Assembly: GCA_003284265.1 (NCBI GenBank) | Contig: QBVV01000017.1 | Span: 1-41,196 of the forward strand | Reading direction: 5' to 3' | Source of the DNA: SAR116 cluster bacterium AG-313-A07 | Lineage (GTDB): Bacteria; Pseudomonadota; Alphaproteobacteria; Thalassobaculales; Thalassobaculaceae | DNA: 41,196 bases | In this document: in pieces, positions 1-8,791 of the stretch | How positions within the stretch are numbered: the stretch's first letter is position 1 | How the letters are laid out: each line of letters opens with the position of its first letter | Notes under the pieces: generated by a model | Told to the model about the DNA's origin: nothing | Databases searched by the model: none | The model's input: the letters and a program-made list of their open reading frames with translations, nothing else | Made by a program: the position numbers and the translations under genes

Positions 1-1092
1 GGAAGTGGAAATATCAATTCCGCAAAGACAATCGCTTTCAATGGACTTTTAATCGGGATATTTATGTCTCTATTATATACAATTACCCTCGGTGTTTTCT
101 CTGTCCATATATTTAATTTATTGAGTGATTCAGAAGATGTAATAAATGATGCCGCTAAATATGCAAAAGTAGCCTTTGGTGGAGCCATATTAACATGGGT
201 ATTTTTTGGGTTTTCTTCTATTTTGAGAGGGCTTGGCGATACTTATACTCCTGCTAAAGCAATCATTATAGCAGGGTTAATACAAATTATCATGTCGGGA
301 CTGTTTACTTTAGGGCTTGTTGATATTGTTGACCTGGGTGTTACTGGCCCAGCTGCTGCTATGATTATTTCGCATGCTTTAGCAGTTTTTTTTCTCTTAC
401 CAAAAATAATAGGTTCTAATTCACTCCTGAGTCGCCAAAATTGCCTATTTAATTGGAGTGCTATTTACAGAATACTCAAGGTAGGTGGATTAGGTCTGTT
501 AAACAGTATAACGATAGCCTTAACTATCGTCATAATTACTACTTTTGTTGCTGGTTTTGGCACGGATGCGTTAGCCGGGTACGGGTTAGGCAGCCGTCTT
601 GAGCTGATGCTTGTGCCTATATCATTCGGAATAGGGGCTGCACTGACCGCTGCTGTTGGAACAAATATTGGGGCAAATCAGTATGATAGGGCTAGATCAA
701 TTGCTAAAGCCGGGGCGTTTGTGACATTCTTTTTAACGGGTGTTTTGGGCGTTGTTGTTGCTATAATACCATGGGTTTGGGTTGATTTATTTGCTGTGTC
801 AGGAACAGCCGAGTTGGTTGCCTCTTCTTATTTAATGATTGTAGCCCCATTTTACGGTTTTTTCGCGGGGGGCATGTCTCTATATTTTGCAAGCCAGGGT
901 ACAGGAAGTATGATTTTTCCTGTTTTAGTAAATGTTGTTCGCTTTGTTGTGGTTTCTTCAATATGCATGCTGGTGCTTGTTTTTCAATTTGACCTAAAGT
1001 GGCTCTTTAGTGGAGTAAGTATTGGTCTCCTGATTACTGGGGTAGGGCAGTTCTTGTGTCTATATTCTTCGCCATGGAAGAAATCCATTTAA
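1..1092 (+). CDS. MATE family efflux transporter, 5'-truncated by window edge
   Basis: This is an inner-membrane multidrug/toxin extrusion (MATE) antiporter that would export organic cations or metabolites using a Na+ or H+ gradient. The frame is open from base 1 (GSGNINSAKT...), so the N-terminus lies outside the window. About 363 residues remain, against roughly 440-460 for the family, so about 90 are missing. What is seen is a series of long hydrophobic segments. The segment around SSILRGLGDTYTP and the later GYGLGSRLELM and GTNIGANQYDRARSIAKAG stretches match conserved loops of the two MATE halves. The gene is convergent with the GMC oxidoreductase downstream. Family assignment is firm; the substrate is unknown. 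Confidence 0.88.
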   Translation, partial: GSGNINSAKTIAFNGLLIGIFMSLLYTITLGVFSVHIFNLLSDSEDVINDAAKYAKVAFGGAILTWVFFGFSSILRGLGDTYTPAKAIIIAGLIQIIMSGLFTLGLVDIVDLGVTGPAAAMIISHALAVFFLLPKIIGSNSLLSRQNCLFNWSAIYRILKVGGLGLLNSITIALTIVIITTFVAGFGTDALAGYGLGSRLELMLVPISFGIGAALTAAVGTNIGANQYDRARSIAKAGAFVTFFLTGVLGVVVAIIPWVWVDLFAVSGTAELVASSYLMIVAPFYGFFAGGMSLYFASQGTGSMIFPVLVNVVRFVVVSSICMLVLVFQFDLKWLFSGVSIGLLITGVGQFLCLYSSPWKKSI

Positions 1093-1182
1093 TTTGGTTT
1101 TTTCATATCCTTACCGACACTGTATTCATCAATCCAAGCAATAAAGCCTCATTTTCCAAGCTTAACTTTAATGCGTCTCACA

Positions 1183-2823
1183 TTATGCTGCTTGACGCCC
1201 TTTTTCTGCCGCCTTTAACATCATTAAAGCGCATTTTTCTCCGATCATAATCGACGGAGCATTAGTATTTCCAGATGTGAGAGTTGGCATTATTGATGCA
1301 TCTGCAACTCGTAATCCAGAAATTCCATGAACCCGCAGTTCATTATCCACAACTGCTAAAGGATCATTACCCATCTTGCATGTTCCTACAGGATGGTATG
1401 TGGTTTCTGCATTGTTTTTGATCCACTCGACCATGTCTTCGTCGCTTTGGCAATTTGTCCCTGGCGCTAGTTCGTCACCGACAGCCGCTGCTAGCGGTGA
1501 GGTGGCAAATAGTTCCCGGGCCTTGCGCATGGCTGCTACGGTACCATCTCGATCATAGGCGGCAGACATGAAATTGAAATTTATCGCAGGTGCTTGGGCA
1601 GGGTTCGCAGACTTTATATGAATACTCCCAATACTTTCAGACCTCAAAACGTTGATATTTAGGGTCACACCTCTTTGTTTGGAAATTTTCAAATGACCAT
1701 CTACCGATTCATACAAAAATGGGGTCATTGCTATCGCCGCGTCGGGAGATTCGAGACCTTCTCGGGTTTTAAAATACATGCGAATTGGTGCAGCACACAT
1801 TGCAAAAAAACCTTGGCCTGAGAATAAGTATTTCACAGCCTGTAAACCTAACTTCCATCCTCGCCCTTGATCATTAAAGGTTGCTTCTTTTTCGGTTATG
1901 CTAAATCGCATCCTTGGTGAATAATGATCTCGAAGATTTTTACCAACCCCCAAAAGCTCGTGTTGAACTTCGATATTGAATTTATTTAATATTTCCGGAT
2001 CGCCAATTCCTGATAATTCCAAGAGTTTTGGTGAGTTGATTGATCCAGAACTCAATACAGTTTCACGTGATGCAAAGGCCTCGTGCCGAGCACCGTTAGC
2101 GCTATAAACGATCCCCAAACATTTTTTGTTTTTCATGATTAATCTTTCAACCATGGCACCTGAAATGATTGTTAGATTTGGCCTAGACCTCGCTGGATCT
2201 AAATAACAATAAGCTGTACTCTGACGGCGTCCTTTGTTTATTGTAACTTGGGTAATCCCTATCCCTTCTTGAGATGCACCGTTATAGTCAGTCGTGTAAG
2301 GGATACCGATTTTTTCAGCAGCCTCAATCATTCTAGAATGTAGGGGGCTTATTTCTGGAGGTGTATCGGTTACTCGAAGCAACCCATCGCGACCGCGACT
2401 TTCATCAGAACCGCCATCATAAGATTCCATATCTTTGAAAATAGGTAGCACATCTGAATAGCTCCATCCACGATTGCCTAATTGTGCCCAATGATCGTAA
2501 TCCTGAGGTTGTCCACGAACAAATACCATTCCATTGATAGAGCTAGAGCCTCCTAACATCTTACCCCTTGGGACCGGAATTCTGCGTCCTCCTGATCCTT
2601 CGTCGGGTTCGGATGAGAAGCACCAATTAACGGCGGGTCTGTCTATAAGTTTTGCCATTCCAATAGGAACTCTTGACCAAAAATAGTCTGATCCTTCGGT
2701 GCCAGCCTCAAGACACAAGACCTTAAACTCACCACTCTCGCTAAGCCTGTTGGCCAGAACAGCGCCTGCAGAACCAGCACCGACTATAATATAATCATAA
2801 TGAGATTCCATCATAACCCCCAT
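1183..2823 (-). CDS. GMC family FAD-dependent oxidoreductase (choline dehydrogenase-like)
   Basis: This FAD flavoprotein would oxidise an alcohol to an aldehyde or ketone; the family includes choline and alkyl-alcohol dehydrogenases. Visible motifs are the N-terminal dinucleotide-binding GAGSAG (about residues 15-20), the GMC signature GKMLGGSSSINGMVFVRG (about 88-105), the second signature SSGSINSPKLLELSGIGD, and a C-terminal catalytic pair of His in TYHPVGTCKMG (about 477) and Asn in NTNAP (about 521), spaced as usual. The length of about 546 aa is typical. The start is uncertain: GTG at 2841, ATG at 2823 and ATG at 2814/2811 are all in frame. I chose 2823 because GAGGTG lies just upstream. 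The gene is monocistronic by context, divergent from the small gene at 3038. The substrate cannot be told from sequence. Confidence 0.93.
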   Translation of the reverse strand: MGVMMESHYDYIIVGAGSAGAVLANRLSESGEFKVLCLEAGTEGSDYFWSRVPIGMAKLIDRPAVNWCFSSEPDEGSGGRRIPVPRGKMLGGSSSINGMVFVRGQPQDYDHWAQLGNRGWSYSDVLPIFKDMESYDGGSDESRGRDGLLRVTDTPPEISPLHSRMIEAAEKIGIPYTTDYNGASQEGIGITQVTINKGRRQSTAYCYLDPARSRPNLTIISGAMVERLIMKNKKCLGIVYSANGARHEAFASRETVLSSGSINSPKLLELSGIGDPEILNKFNIEVQHELLGVGKNLRDHYSPRMRFSITEKEATFNDQGRGWKLGLQAVKYLFSGQGFFAMCAAPIRMYFKTREGLESPDAAIAMTPFLYESVDGHLKISKQRGVTLNINVLRSESIGSIHIKSANPAQAPAINFNFMSAAYDRDGTVAAMRKARELFATSPLAAAVGDELAPGTNCQSDEDMVEWIKNNAETTYHPVGTCKMGNDPLAVVDNELRVHGISGLRVADASIMPTLTSGNTNAPSIMIGEKCALMMLKAAEKGRQAA

Positions 2824-3037
2824 AAACACCTCGGCATTCACAACCTAGTATATAACCGAATCCGTTACACAACTTCAGTCGTTATAGTTGCACCTCAACA
2901 TTATCATTTGTCTATTCTAGTTCAATAAATATTATACTTGTGAATTAGTCATAACGATCTATAAAACAGTTAACTCCGTAGAATAATAACAACCAGAATG
3001 GCTTAATTGTACACCGCAGTTGATAAAGGTTTTTTAA

Positions 3038-3280
3038 TTGTCGAACTCTAATGATAATTTTGATCCTGAGATATGGACATTGAGCCTTGTAGGCGATGTC
3101 TTGGGTTTTATTGATGAAGCGTTTTTGGATATGGACGTACAGAACAGAGACGCGCTTAAGCTATATCTTGATAATGGCGATTTGGAAGATGGTCTGTATC
3201 TTGGCGTTAAGGAGCGCCTTTTGGAATGTATATGGCAAGCCAAAATCGTTATACACGATCTATCTGAGAAGGCCCATTAA
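3038..3280 (+). CDS. Small acidic protein of unknown function
   Basis: I do not recognise this family. It encodes 80 residues rich in Asp, Glu and Leu, with no signal peptide or membrane segment. The middle part (DALKLYLDNGDLEDGLYLGVKE and onward, split here by eye) looks amphipathic-helical. The start is a TTG with AAAGG eight bases upstream; no in-frame ATG gives a longer product. It ends five bases before the ATG of the Rap1a/Tai-like gene, which suggests co-transcription. A cytoplasmic acidic partner beside a secreted protein is possible, but function is not inferred. It could be a chance open frame, although spacing and codon use favour a real gene. Confidence 0.5.
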   Translation: MSNSNDNFDPEIWTLSLVGDVLGFIDEAFLDMDVQNRDALKLYLDNGDLEDGLYLGVKERLLECIWQAKIVIHDLSEKAH

Positions 3281-3285
3281 CGTAG

Positions 3286-3666
3286 ATGTTTGGAACTTTA
3301 AAACTATTGCTTGTAACAGTGATATTAGCCACAGCAATTTCCAACGCGAATGCGGGGTTTAGCACGGGTGAAAAATTACTAAAGTTTTGCACGGCCGACA
3401 AAAATGGTCCGCAGGGTGTTTGTTCAGGGTACATTATAGGGGTTGTAGACGCCCAGCAAACAGATAACATCATTGGCGGCAAAGATGAGTACGTCAACAA
3501 ACACCTCGGATATCGGTGGTGCCTGCACAAAAAAATAACCCAAGGAGAAGTGATGGACCCAGTCATTGCGTGGCTGAAAGTAAATCCAACAAAACGCCAT
3601 TTCACGGCAACCAGTCTGGTAAGTAAGGCTCTTCAAGAGAGTTTTCCATGTGCAGATCAAAATTAA
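3286..3666 (+). CDS. Rap1a/Tai family periplasmic protein
   Basis: This small exported protein has 126 residues. A cleavable signal peptide spans about residues 1-23 (hydrophobic core followed by NANA|GF). The mature part carries the Rap1a/Tai pattern: GEKLLKFC, then GVCSGYIIGVVDA, then a third Cys in YRWCLHKK, and a C-terminal ALQESFPCAD. The four cysteines fit two disulphides. Founding members are periplasmic immunity proteins that neutralise type VI secretion amidase effectors, but many family members sit alone and have no tested role. No effector or T6SS gene is present here, so immunity is not claimed. It follows the small acidic gene by five bases. Confidence 0.75.
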   Translation: MFGTLKLLLVTVILATAISNANAGFSTGEKLLKFCTADKNGPQGVCSGYIIGVVDAQQTDNIIGGKDEYVNKHLGYRWCLHKKITQGEVMDPVIAWLKVNPTKRHFTATSLVSKALQESFPCADQN

Positions 3667-3808
3667 TATAATTTGATCATTCTTAGGTATACTGCTTTAG
3701 TGAGTATTTTGTTTTTAATAATCTAAGTCAACTGGAGTTCCGTTTTGACGACAAGAACCTGGATTTTCTTTGAGCAATATAGTGATTATTAAATATAGGG
3801 GTAATTAG

Positions 3809-4531
3809 ATGGTTGACGAAAAGATAAAAGCTCTAACGTTTGATACTGGCGGAACGATTTTAGATTGGCATTCTGGTTTCTATAGCGCTCTGTCCGAAAC
3901 GGGGAAAAAGTACAAAATAGAAAAAGACTGGCATGTAATAGCCAATGAACTGCGCCGGAGATCTCTTGGAAAAATACTCAACCAAGGAAAAATAGAAACA
4001 CCGAAGTATAACTTCGATGATGCGCATAAGCTTGTTTTGGATGAGCTTTGCAAAGAATATGAATTAGATATTTTTTCTGAAGAAGAGCGGCGCTTTATTG
4101 CATGGAATACTCCACATGAATTCAAGGTTTGGGCAGATTTCCCAAATGCATTGTCTGAGCTAAAAAGTAAATTTATTTGTTGTTCATTCACTATTTTAAG
4201 TTTTCGAATAATAATCGATACCGCTCGGCAAAATGGGTTGTGTTGGGACGCGATTTTTTCATGCGAGGCAATTGGAAAATATAAAATTTTACCCGAACCT
4301 TATAAAACAGTTGCCAAGTGGTTACAGCTTGAACCAAGAGAGATTTGTATGGTGGCATGTCATAATTTCGATCTCGATGCGGCGAAAGCAGTTGGGTTTA
4401 AAACCGCTTTTGTTAAAAGACCAAACGAATGGGGCCCGGCTGGGCCACCCGATCCCGAACCAAATCCAGAACACGACATTATAGTCGACACGTTTCCAGA
4501 TTTGGTGCGTGCATTGGAAGAACAGAATTAA
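3809..4531 (+). CDS. HAD-superfamily hydrolase, 2-haloacid dehalogenase (type II)-like
   Basis: This cytoplasmic HAD hydrolase of 240 residues most resembles (S)-2-haloacid dehalogenases. The nucleophile Asp12 is in FDTGGTILDW. The general base of HAD phosphatases (Asp at +2) is Gly14 here, which argues against an ordinary phosphatase. Motif III Lys is in GKYKILPEPY (about 159), and motif IV is CHNFDLDAAKAVGFKTAFV (about 184-202), a strong type II dehalogenase signature. Motif II, usually an S-N-G turn, reads CCSFTIL (about 124-130) and is unusual. The ATG is preceded by AGGGG at good spacing. The gene stands alone between the Rap1a-like gene and the convergent flavin monooxygenase. The substrate could be a halo-acid or another carboxylate ester intermediate. 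Confidence 0.82.
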   Translation: MVDEKIKALTFDTGGTILDWHSGFYSALSETGKKYKIEKDWHVIANELRRRSLGKILNQGKIETPKYNFDDAHKLVLDELCKEYELDIFSEEERRFIAWNTPHEFKVWADFPNALSELKSKFICCSFTILSFRIIIDTARQNGLCWDAIFSCEAIGKYKILPEPYKTVAKWLQLEPREICMVACHNFDLDAAKAVGFKTAFVKRPNEWGPAGPPDPEPNPEHDIIVDTFPDLVRALEEQN

Positions 4532-4635
4532 AACCGCATTTTCCGTTTTTACACTTTGAAATTGTTTACATGGTCGTTTTGACTGTGGTTAAAAGGAACT
4601 ATGCGACGCGAAAACAAATAAATTTGAGACTAAGA

Positions 4636-6276
4636 TTAAAAAAGATGCAATTCTTTGAAATAATTTCTAGTAACATCATCACAACGAGCCCTATACTCCG
4701 GAGCGGTGCCAGTATAACGCACGACGGTCCGGGTCTGTTTTCCCTCAACATTTAAATTTATTCCCGTCATCCATGAGTCTACTTCATTGGATAGCAAACT
4801 CTCCGCTTTTCCGCTTACAAGTTCGTGCCACTCATCAACCGCGTTGATAGGTGCCTCAGCGCCATTCAAATTATTTTCTCGCATGTAATCTACAAAGTTA
4901 CTTATCCACTCAACGTTGTGTTCTATACTGCGAGGATTATTACCCAGTGCAGCATGCGGTCCCAAGATCATGAACATATTGGGGAAATCATCCACCATCA
5001 TGCCTATAAATGTTCTTGGTCCCTTTGCCCATTTATCCTTTAATGTAACGTTGTTATCTCCCCGTATATCTATTCGATTAAACGCTCCAGTAACTGCGTC
5101 AAATCCGGTAGCATATATTATTACGTCAAATTCGAACTCATTGGATCGTGTTTGGATCCCATTTTCTGTAATTTTTTGAATGGGGTCATCTAACATACTG
5201 ACCAATTTTACGTTCTGTTGGTTGTAAACTTCATAATAAAATGTTTCTTGGGGTACTCTCCGGGTTCCAAATCCATGGTCTTTTGGGATAAGCATTTCTG
5301 CTGTTATAGGATCCTCTACTCTCTCTCTAATTTTTTTAGCAACAAAATCTGACATTAGTTTATTGGCTTGCTCATCGGTCAGCATATCTCGGAAATTACC
5401 CTGCCATATACCAAAACCTTGTCCGGCGTATAAACTCTCATAGAAAGCTAAACGTTCCTCCTCTGAAACTTCAAACGTTCCCCGAGGATCTATTGTGTGT
5501 ATAAAACAGGCTGCCGTTTTTTTACAGTGATCAAAAAGTTCTGGATACCCAGCTCTGATTTCCTCCATTTCTTTTTTTGAAATAGGGCCATTGTGAAGAG
5601 GGGTGCACCAATTGGGACGCCTTTGAAATACGGTCAAACTTTTTGCAGTTTTTGATATATCCTGGATTGCTTGAACACCACTAGCACCAGTTCCAATCAC
5701 AGCGACTCTTTTATCCTTGTAATCAATACCCTCTTTGGGCCACAACCCAGTGTGACACCACGAACCCTTGAAGTCAGAAATTCCTTCAAATCTTGGCATA
5801 GTAGGAGTTGAAAGTAATCCAATCGCCGTTATCAAAAATTGTGCGGAAAACTCTTGACCGCTATCGGTCCCGACGGACCAAGAATTGTTTGATTTTTCAT
5901 AATGTGCGAACGAAACCCGCGACGAAAAACAAATATCCTTTTTTAGATCAAATTTGTCAGCGACATAATTACAATATCTCTCTACTTCCGGCTGACCTGA
6001 AAAATGTTCTTTCCAATCCCATTCATCAAGTAATTCTTTCGAAAATGAATATCCGTATGAGTAGCTTTCTGAGTCAAATCGAGCGCCAGGGTAGCGGTTC
6101 CAATACCAGGTTCCTCCAACACCTGAACCTGCCTCAATAACCAAAACTCTAAACCCTAAAGAACGTAATTTATAGAGCTGGTAGAGACCGGACATTCCCG
6201 CACCTATTACTATAGCATCATATTTTGCGGATGAATGATTATCTGTCTTATTCGTTGAAATGCCTTTAGTATTCAT
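4636..6276 (-). CDS. Baeyer-Villiger-type flavin monooxygenase (cyclohexanone monooxygenase family)
   Basis: This FAD/NADPH enzyme would insert oxygen into a ketone to give an ester or lactone, or oxidise N or S atoms. Two Rossmann motifs are visible: GAGMSG (about 25-30) and GTGASG (about 195-200). Between them lies FKGSWCHTGLWP (about 169-180), an exact match to the BVMO fingerprint FxGxxxHxxxWP. GGTWYWNRYPGARFD (about 54-68) also fits the second BVMO fingerprint. The length of about 546 aa is normal. I chose the ATG at 6276 over the GTG at 6285 because GGGTG sits at proper distance from it. It is followed on the opposite strand by the HAD gene (convergent), and the DMT permease gene lies upstream on the same strand, 194 bases away. 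The ketone substrate is unknown. Confidence 0.9.
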   Translation of the reverse strand: MNTKGISTNKTDNHSSAKYDAIVIGAGMSGLYQLYKLRSLGFRVLVIEAGSGVGGTWYWNRYPGARFDSESYSYGYSFSKELLDEWDWKEHFSGQPEVERYCNYVADKFDLKKDICFSSRVSFAHYEKSNNSWSVGTDSGQEFSAQFLITAIGLLSTPTMPRFEGISDFKGSWCHTGLWPKEGIDYKDKRVAVIGTGASGVQAIQDISKTAKSLTVFQRRPNWCTPLHNGPISKKEMEEIRAGYPELFDHCKKTAACFIHTIDPRGTFEVSEEERLAFYESLYAGQGFGIWQGNFRDMLTDEQANKLMSDFVAKKIRERVEDPITAEMLIPKDHGFGTRRVPQETFYYEVYNQQNVKLVSMLDDPIQKITENGIQTRSNEFEFDVIIYATGFDAVTGAFNRIDIRGDNNVTLKDKWAKGPRTFIGMMVDDFPNMFMILGPHAALGNNPRSIEHNVEWISNFVDYMRENNLNGAEAPINAVDEWHELVSGKAESLLSNEVDSWMTGINLNVEGKQTRTVVRYTGTAPEYRARCDDVTRNYFKELHLF

Positions 6277-6470
6277 TTTTGTCACCCAGACTATCTAGCT
6301 CCAATTAAGTTAATTTATCAAAAATAAAATGTTTTTCCAGTTTAGAATATTACCGACCACAAAAATTGTGAGAACTCTACTAGAGATATTAGTCAAAATC
6401 ACTTATTGACCCAAAGAAATGGCTTTTGATCAAAATTTAAATCAATAGTTCCTTTTTTGGAGGCGTTTAT

Positions 6471-7346
6471 TTATGAGGCGACCCGTTGCAGTCTTTCTCT
6501 GTAAAACGAGTATATTCCTGTCGCAACTATTATTGTTGTTCCCATAAGCGTCAACTGATCCGGCCAGTCATTAAACAATAAAATACCTATAATAATTGCC
6601 CAGAGCATAGCTGTGTATCGAAAAGGTGCTATGAAACTGGCATCCCCATAGCGCATTGCCATAACACTAAATAAATAGCCAAAAATGATTGCTATCGCTG
6701 AGATTATTAAGATCAGCCAATGAGACCCATAAATAGGTTTCCATGTAACGGTGGGTAACATTACAGCGCCTAAAACTGTTATGGCAATGCCAGTTATCAA
6801 GGCGACAAACATTGATGGCGTTTTTGATGAAAGGCGGCTCGTAGTTAAATCGCGCACGGTTATACACGCAACAGCGCACAGGGCAGATATTGAATATACA
6901 GAAAACCCCTCCATGCCAGGTCGGACAATAATCATTACTCCAACGAAACCAATAAAAATAGCTAGCCAACGTCTCCAGTTAACGGATTCCCGCAGGAAAA
7001 TGGCAGCACCCATAGTCACCGCAAGAGGCAAGACCTGCAAAATAGCAGTCACATTAGCCAGTGGCATATGGGCTAATGCCGACAAGAAAAATATTGCAGC
7101 CCCAACTTCAGAAAGTGTCCTAATGACAATAAACTTCCAATCGGAAGACGAAAGTTTAACAAAAAGTTGCTTTGCTTTCCAGGCAAAGAATAGCATCAAT
7201 GGTATTGTGAGTAATCCTCGGAGGAAAATGGCTTGGTAAATAGACCAATCAGCAAAAAGAATTTTCATTAACCCATCGTTTAAAACGAAAGCAAGCATAC
7301 TACCGCTCATTATTAGAGCGCCCTTTATATTATCAGAAATGTTCAA
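6471..7346 (-). CDS. DMT superfamily permease (EamA domains)
   Basis: This inner-membrane drug/metabolite transporter has 291 residues, about ten hydrophobic segments and two EamA halves. The typical end of the first half is visible (LQVLPLAVTMGAAIFLRE followed by WRRWLAIFIGFVGVMIIVRPG). The same layout repeats near the C-terminus (APFRYTAMLWAIIIGILLFNDWP). It probably exports a small metabolite or amino-acid-like compound. The start is TTG at 7346 with GGGAAAG upstream; an ATG at 7310 is an alternative. It is co-directional with the BVMO gene and could be transcribed ahead of it, but the 194-base gap leaves room for a separate promoter. Substrate unknown. Confidence 0.88.
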   Translation of the reverse strand: MNISDNIKGALIMSGSMLAFVLNDGLMKILFADWSIYQAIFLRGLLTIPLMLFFAWKAKQLFVKLSSSDWKFIVIRTLSEVGAAIFFLSALAHMPLANVTAILQVLPLAVTMGAAIFLRESVNWRRWLAIFIGFVGVMIIVRPGMEGFSVYSISALCAVACITVRDLTTSRLSSKTPSMFVALITGIAITVLGAVMLPTVTWKPIYGSHWLILIISAIAIIFGYLFSVMAMRYGDASFIAPFRYTAMLWAIIIGILLFNDWPDQLTLMGTTIIVATGIYSFYRERLQRVAS

Positions 7347-7655
7347 GGCATATCTTTCCCAAGTTGGGCTTTCGATATGGCATCTATCATATAAAAACCG
7401 AACAAATCATGCAAATAAATATAATTTTTCGAAAGCATCGATAAGACTTCTTATCCGTTTATAAGGTGTGGAGGTATTTCATCAAAATTAATAACTACAT
7501 ATCAGAATAATACTATTGGTAAATAGGCTTAATAGGTGCGATACAGGGAACAACAAACCAGCTCAAGTTCAGCTTGGGGACGGTGAGAGTGCCGTAGCAG
7601 TTTAAGAGAAGTATAATAAAAGGCGGATTGATTTATTTTTTATCTGAAAGTTATT
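7347..7655. other. Intergenic region between divergent DMT permease and methyltransferase genes
   Basis: This region of about 309 bases must hold promoters for both neighbouring genes. It is AT-rich, with a short GC-richer patch near 7545-7600 that can fold into two hairpins, listed separately. No open reading frame of note and no consensus sigma70 promoter stand out. Confidence 0.6.
7562..7595 (+). promoter_or_regulatory. Two adjacent small hairpins in the 5' leader of the methyltransferase gene
   Basis: Hairpin A pairs CTCAAG (7562-7567) with CTTGGG (7573-7578), including one G-U pair, across a five-base loop. Hairpin B pairs ACGGT (7580-7584) with GCCGT (7591-7595), including one G-U pair, across GAGAGT. 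They are back to back in an otherwise AT-rich leader, about 60 bases upstream of the start codon. I do not recognise a known riboswitch consensus. They may be a structured leader, part of a small RNA, or chance. Confidence 0.25.
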
Positions 7656-8693
7656 GTGAATAGATTTGCATTAAAACCAAACACTCAGGACCTCTATAAA
7701 AAATTGAAATCAATAGCTAGGGCTTGTGTCTATTTTTTTGAAAATAAAAAAAAGAGTAGATTTCAACAGTATTTGGCTCATTTTAGTTCCGATAAACCGC
7801 TTGAACGTAATCCATTTAGTTTATTTGAAGCTTGTTGGTCCACCAAAATACCAAATGTAGATTATACGGGGTCCTTTGAAGGGTTCGACGATGAGCGAAT
7901 AAAATGGCTATTACACGAACTGGGCAGTATTGAGGGTCAACATTTATTAGAACTGGGACCTCTCGAGGCAGGTCATACATTTATGCTTGAAAAAGCAGGT
8001 GCAGAACTTCTCTCTATTGAAGGTAATTATGGGGCGTTTCTTCGTTGCTTAACCGTAAAAAATTTCCTCGGGTTAAAAGCAAAATTTTTACTAGGTGATT
8101 TTTCAAAAGTTGAATTAGATAATATGCATTTTAATTTGATTGTAGCATGCGGCGTTCTTTATCATATGACGGAACCTATTCGACTTTTGGAAAAACTATC
8201 AAAACATACAGATAGCATTTTTATTTGGACGCATTATTTTGAAGAAGATTTGGAGAAATGGTCACCAATCACAAAACGTGATTTGGCAAGGGGGAAATGG
8301 GATATAAAAAACACTAAAACTCAGGAATTCAATGGAATAAGGATTCGGACCGTTAGGCAAAAATATGGAAAAGCACTCGGGTGGAAAGGATTTTGTGGAG
8401 GGACTGAGGCATACTCGTATTGGATATATAAACAAGATTTAATGGCGTTGTTGAGAACATTAGGTTTTGTGAATCTTCGAGTGAATTTTGATAAGGTTGA
8501 TCATCCGAATGGTCCTTGCTTCGCGATCATCGGGCGAAAACTTGACGTCCCATATTATCTGCATCCTGATATTAATCCTGACTTATATGCCGCATTTGGT
8601 GCACTGCCTCATGGTGAGCAGAGAAGAGCCGCCATTGAACATTTTGAAGTCTACGGACGAAAAGAAGGACGAAAACCGGTCAAGCCCAATTAA
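7656..8693 (+). CDS. Class I SAM-dependent methyltransferase with C-terminal EGR motif
   Basis: This cytoplasmic methyltransferase has 345 residues. The SAM-binding motif I is LLELGPLEAGHTF (about 97-109), the acidic residue of motif II lies in LLSIEGNYG, and the later LIVACGVLYHM (about 161-171) fits the post-IV region of small-molecule and sugar methyltransferases. The C-terminal 45 residues (from YYLHPDINPDLYAAFGALP to HFEVYGRKEGRK) resemble a short module, NPD...A..HY..YGxxEGR, found at the ends of many unrelated secreted or carbohydrate-related proteins. The start is GTG at 7656 with GAAAG upstream. The acyl-CoA ligase follows after 98 bases. Methyl acceptor unknown. Confidence 0.8.
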   Translation: MNRFALKPNTQDLYKKLKSIARACVYFFENKKKSRFQQYLAHFSSDKPLERNPFSLFEACWSTKIPNVDYTGSFEGFDDERIKWLLHELGSIEGQHLLELGPLEAGHTFMLEKAGAELLSIEGNYGAFLRCLTVKNFLGLKAKFLLGDFSKVELDNMHFNLIVACGVLYHMTEPIRLLEKLSKHTDSIFIWTHYFEEDLEKWSPITKRDLARGKWDIKNTKTQEFNGIRIRTVRQKYGKALGWKGFCGGTEAYSYWIYKQDLMALLRTLGFVNLRVNFDKVDHPNGPCFAIIGRKLDVPYYLHPDINPDLYAAFGALPHGEQRRAAIEHFEVYGRKEGRKPVKPN

Positions 8694-8791
8694 ATTCGTT
8701 GCTGAGTATCAAGCAAAGTTGGTATTGTCTTTCTATAATTATAATACTGCTGACAATTGTTGGTACTTCGAAACTAGAAGGGGGTGTAATT

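Noticed and set aside
6751-7239. Plus-strand open frame of 162 codons opposite the DMT permease
   Set aside because: Antisense to a clear membrane protein gene; its product has no recognisable features.
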